Shown piece by piece: positions 35,080-37,389 of a DNA stretch of 37,389 bases (its first letter is position 1; the number at the start of each line of letters is the position of its first letter). The notes under the pieces were generated by a model that was given only the letters and a program-made list of their open reading frames with translations, searched no databases and was not told the origin of the DNA. Origin of the DNA: Comamonadaceae bacterium (GTDB lineage: Bacteria; Pseudomonadota; Gammaproteobacteria; Burkholderiales; Burkholderiaceae_C); the NCBI GenBank assembly GCA_947372865.1, contig CANBVJ010000031.1, forward strand, positions 1-37,389, read 5' to 3'. The translations under genes were made by a program, and so were the position numbers.

Positions 35080-35466
35080 ATGCATGCAATTTTCAACAAA
35101 GTCATCCTCTTCACCGACACCGACGGCTTCGCACGTTTTCGCGAAGAAACGCTCGAACTCACTGAGGGCAAGCCGCAAGCACGTTTGTCACCTCTCATGG
35201 CCAGCGGTGGTTTTCAGTTGCGCCGCAGCCCCGTTGGGTTTCGCAGCGATTTTCATTGCACCGACAACCCGCAGTGGCTGTTTGTTTTAGAAGGTCAGAT
35301 GGAAATCTTTTTGCAAGACGGCACGTCGCGCATCTTTGGCCCAGGCGAGCACTTTTATTCGGCCGATGTGCTGCCTGCAGGGGCCACATTTGACGCCAAA
35401 GTGCATGGTCACTGGAGCCGCCAAGTAGGGCCCCACGAACTTGTCACCTTGTTTGTTCGTGGCTAA
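35080..35466 (+). CDS. Cupin-fold protein
   Basis: This 128-residue single-domain protein has a cupin barrel recognisable from DNPQWLFVLEGQMEIFLQDG, then FGPGEHFYSADVLP. The usual first-motif HxH is only partly present (DFHCTDNPQW), so metal binding is doubtful. The role is unknown. It is the only plus-strand gene in this part of the window, divergent from the SDR gene and convergent with azlD. Confidence 0.72.
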   Translation: MHAIFNKVILFTDTDGFARFREETLELTEGKPQARLSPLMASGGFQLRRSPVGFRSDFHCTDNPQWLFVLEGQMEIFLQDGTSRIFGPGEHFYSADVLPAGATFDAKVHGHWSRQVGPHELVTLFVRG

Positions 35467-35501
35467 ATTGCTGCGAAATTAAGTCGCGTAAAACGCCTGG
35501 C

Positions 35502-35852
35502 TTACCAGCCAAGCACCATGTGAAGCGGCAAGTACACGGCCATGCCCAGCACAATGGTCAGCAGCACATCGCGCTTGGCAAAGTAAACCGTCACACCCAC
35601 CGCTGCCGCAAAGATACGGGCGTCTTGCCAAGTGGCAATCAACGCGCCTTGCGTCGTCACGATCTCGGGCACGACCACGGCTGACAACGCGGCGATGGGC
35701 GCGTATTGCAGGCCACGTTGTGCCCAGTGGGGCAAGTGCCATTCGGTGTTGCTTAAGAAGAAAAAGCTGCGCGTGACCGCAGTGATGATGGCTAAGCCCG
35801 CAATGACCCACAGAGTCCACGCGTCTGTCACGTTCAAGTCGATGCCGTTCAT
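35502..35852 (-). CDS. azlD: AzlD-type branched-chain amino acid export subunit
   Basis: This 116-residue membrane protein has about four helices (LWVIAGLAIITAVTRSFFFL, QYAPIAALSAVVVPEIV, IFAAAVGVTVYFAKRD, LLTIVLGMAVYLPLHMVL). This matches the small AzlD subunit that works with AzlC in branched-chain amino acid export. The ATG at 35852 overlaps the azlC stop (ATGA), so the two are translationally coupled. In-frame sequence up to 35897 belongs to azlC. Confidence 0.87.
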   Translation of the reverse strand: MNGIDLNVTDAWTLWVIAGLAIITAVTRSFFFLSNTEWHLPHWAQRGLQYAPIAALSAVVVPEIVTTQGALIATWQDARIFAAAVGVTVYFAKRDVLLTIVLGMAVYLPLHMVLGW

Positions 35853-36580
35853 ACGGGCTTTTCTTTCAGGGCCTTGAGCTGTTCGAGCATCAAACACGCC
35901 AACACGGCCATCACAATGGCCAGCACGATGTTGAGCTTAAGCGGCAAGGCATAGGCCAACACGGCAACCACACCAGCCACCAAAGACGACAACACACGCA
36001 AGCGCGAGCTGGCCAACGAGCACTGAATGCCCAGCAAACACAGAATGCCCGCAAAGCCCAAACCCCACGACATAGGAATGGCGTTGGCCAAAGCAATGCC
36101 CAACAAGCTGAAGGCCATCCAGCTGCTCCAATTGGCAAAACTCAAACCGGCCAAGTAGGCTTCTTGCGTCACGCGTTGCTCATCGGTCTGCGCGGGATGC
36201 GCAAAGCGACGGGTGAACAAAACATAGCTGATGTCGGTGGTGAAGTAGCCTGTGATGATGCGTGGCAGCCGTGGCAAGTGCATGAGGTAGCCACGCATGT
36301 GCAGGCTGAACACCACAAAGCGCAAGTTCACGCAAAAGCCGGTGGCCAGCACCACCCATGCAGGCGCCCCCGCCACGATAAGCGGCGTGGCGGCCAACTG
36401 CGAACTCCCGGCGTAGACCAGCAGCGTCATAGCCACAGACTCGAAAACGCTCATGCCAGATTTAACCAAGGCCACGCCGGTCATCAACGCCCACGCCACT
36501 TGACCAAAGGCTTGTGGCGCCAAATCACGTAACCCGAGTTTGAACTCAGGATGTTGGTAGAGCGTGCGTTGCCAAAACAT
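35849..36580 (-). CDS. azlC: AzlC-type branched-chain amino acid permease
   Basis: This 243-residue inner-membrane protein belongs to the AzlC family. ALMTGVALVKSGMSVFESVAM, then VYAGSSQLAATPLI, is the family signature, and several hydrophobic helices follow. With AzlD it exports branched-chain amino acids or analogues. The ATG at 36580 shares one base with the fmt stop (TGATG), so fmt-azlC-azlD form one unit. Confidence 0.9.
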   Translation of the reverse strand: MFWQRTLYQHPEFKLGLRDLAPQAFGQVAWALMTGVALVKSGMSVFESVAMTLLVYAGSSQLAATPLIVAGAPAWVVLATGFCVNLRFVVFSLHMRGYLMHLPRLPRIITGYFTTDISYVLFTRRFAHPAQTDEQRVTQEAYLAGLSFANWSSWMAFSLLGIALANAIPMSWGLGFAGILCLLGIQCSLASSRLRVLSSLVAGVVAVLAYALPLKLNIVLAIVMAVLACLMLEQLKALKEKPV

Positions 36581-37389
36581 CAGCTGGATTTGTGTGCGGT
36601 ATGTGGCTCAAAGCATTGGCCAGCGGTGAGCGCAAAGCCATGCAAAAAATCGGCAGCGTTCAAGCGTTTACCGCCCGCGCGTTGCAGCTCGGTCACGCAT
36701 AAAACACCGTCACCGCAAGCGACGCGCACACCATGCGCGTCAGCGCTCAACACGGTGCCACACGGTTGGTTGTGTGCGCTGGCCTCCACCGTGGCGCGCC
36801 ACAGTTTGATCACTTCGGCACCGAGCTGCGCCGAGGCTGCGGGGAACGGATTGAACGCACGCACGCGTCGACCAATGGTCTCAGCGGATTGCCGCCAGTC
36901 CACAGCAGCTTCGGTTTTTTCAATTTTGTGGGCGTAGGTCACGCCAGCTTCGGGTTGTTTGACGGGACGCAACTGACCAGCTTGCGCATCGGCCAAAGCA
37001 CGCACCACCAAAGCGCCGCCCATGGCCGCCAAGCGGTCGTGCAGGCTGGCTGTAGTGTCGTCAGGGGCAATGTCAAGCACATCGGTCAACAGCATGTCAC
37101 CGGTATCGAGGCCCGCATCCATTTGCATGATGACCACGCCGGTTTGTGCGTCGCCCGCCTCAATCGCGCGGTGAATGGGCGCGGCACCACGCCAGCGTGG
37201 CAAGAGCGAGGCGTGAATGTTCAGACAACCCAAGCGGGGGGCACTCAAGGTCCACTGCGGCAAGATGAGGCCATAGGCCGCCACCACCATCACATCGGCT
37301 TTCGCCTCAGCAATCGCGGTTTGTGCAGCGGCTGCATCGTCTGGGTATTTGCCGTCTAAGCGCAAGCTCAAAGGTTGCGCCACCGAGAT
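36580..37389 (-). CDS. fmt: Methionyl-tRNA formyltransferase, 5' end outside the window
   Basis: This enzyme formylates initiator Met-tRNA with 10-formyl-tetrahydrofolate. The visible 269 codons stay in frame to the right edge, so roughly the first 45 residues are missing. The active-site block [18 protein letters not shown] contains the catalytic Asn and His, and [11 protein letters not shown] carries the conserved Asp. The C-terminal tRNA-binding domain (AFNPFPAA to [13 protein letters not shown]) is complete. The GTG at 37383 is internal, not a start. Confidence 0.95.
   Translation of the reverse strand: MSVAQPLSLRLDGKYPDDAAAAQTAIAEAKADVMVVAAYGLILPQWTLSAPRLGCLNIHASLLPRWRGAAPIHRAIEAGDAQTGVVIMQMDAGLDTGDMLLTDVLDIAPDDTTASLHDRLAAMGGALVVRALADAQAGQLRPVKQPEAGVTYAHKIEKTEAAVDWRQSAETIGRRVRAFNPFPAASAQLGAEVIKLWRATVEASAHNQPCGTVLSADAHGVRVACGDGVLCVTELQRAGGKRLNAADFLHGFALTAGQCFEPHTAHKSS

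Noticed and set aside
33700..37389. Genomic island or assembly join at the right end
   Set aside because: GC looks slightly lower by eye than in the cox genes, but the content is core genome (pgk, fmt, azlCD) and no repeat, tRNA or integrase marks a boundary.

Overview
The window reads as chromosomal DNA of a GC-rich betaproteobacterium, most likely a Comamonadaceae member of the Burkholderiales (Rhodoferax-like). The support is the pilGHIJ-chpA order, a DUF3567 protein, the hemE-priA pairing and the general protein sequences. Genus cannot be fixed from the sequence alone. No rRNA, tRNA, CRISPR array, insertion sequence or phage gene was seen.

Layout. 1-3904 (minus strand): the type IV pilus chemosensory operon pilG-pilH-pilI-pilJ-chpA, with chpA running off the left edge. 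4029-5984 (minus): a dynamin-like GTPase. 6267-10488 (plus): hemE and priA, separated by an 856-base AT-rich non-coding stretch. That stretch holds a diverged tandem duplication (offset 421-422 bases) and perfect DnaA-box sequences. 10658-12494: a LysR-type regulator divergent from psd.

12491-23581 is the centre of the window: an aerobic carbon-monoxide oxidation locus. A heme-PAS/LytTR regulator of the RcoM type lies between a minus-strand pair (an XdhC/CoxF-family maturation protein and an unrecognised His/Met-rich membrane protein) and a plus-strand series: coxM, coxS, coxL (form I, active-site AYRCSFR), coxG, coxD, coxE, a MocA-type cytidylyltransferase and a 2OG-Fe(II)-oxygenase-like protein. 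Both promoter regions flanking rcoM carry the same direct repeat (TTCGTKCRA, repeated exactly 20 bases apart), which I infer to be the regulator's binding site. A strong hairpin with a T-run separates the structural genes coxMSL from the maturation genes.

23606-28944 (minus) is a periplasmic copper-handling operon running tail-to-tail into the cox operon: a His-rich secreted protein, a small secreted protein, a TolC-type lipoprotein, a Tat-exported multicopper oxidase, a cupredoxin, a DUF411 protein and a CusF-like protein. No RND pump or adaptor is present. CO dehydrogenase of this type uses a Mo-Cu centre, so the neighbourhood is suggestive, but a functional link is inference.

28977-37389 (almost all minus) is ordinary core genome: DUF3567, DUF3108, a small unknown protein, RhlE-type helicase, a HiPIP with its own terminator, pgk, an SDR dehydrogenase, a plus-strand cupin, azlD, azlC, and fmt truncated by the right edge.
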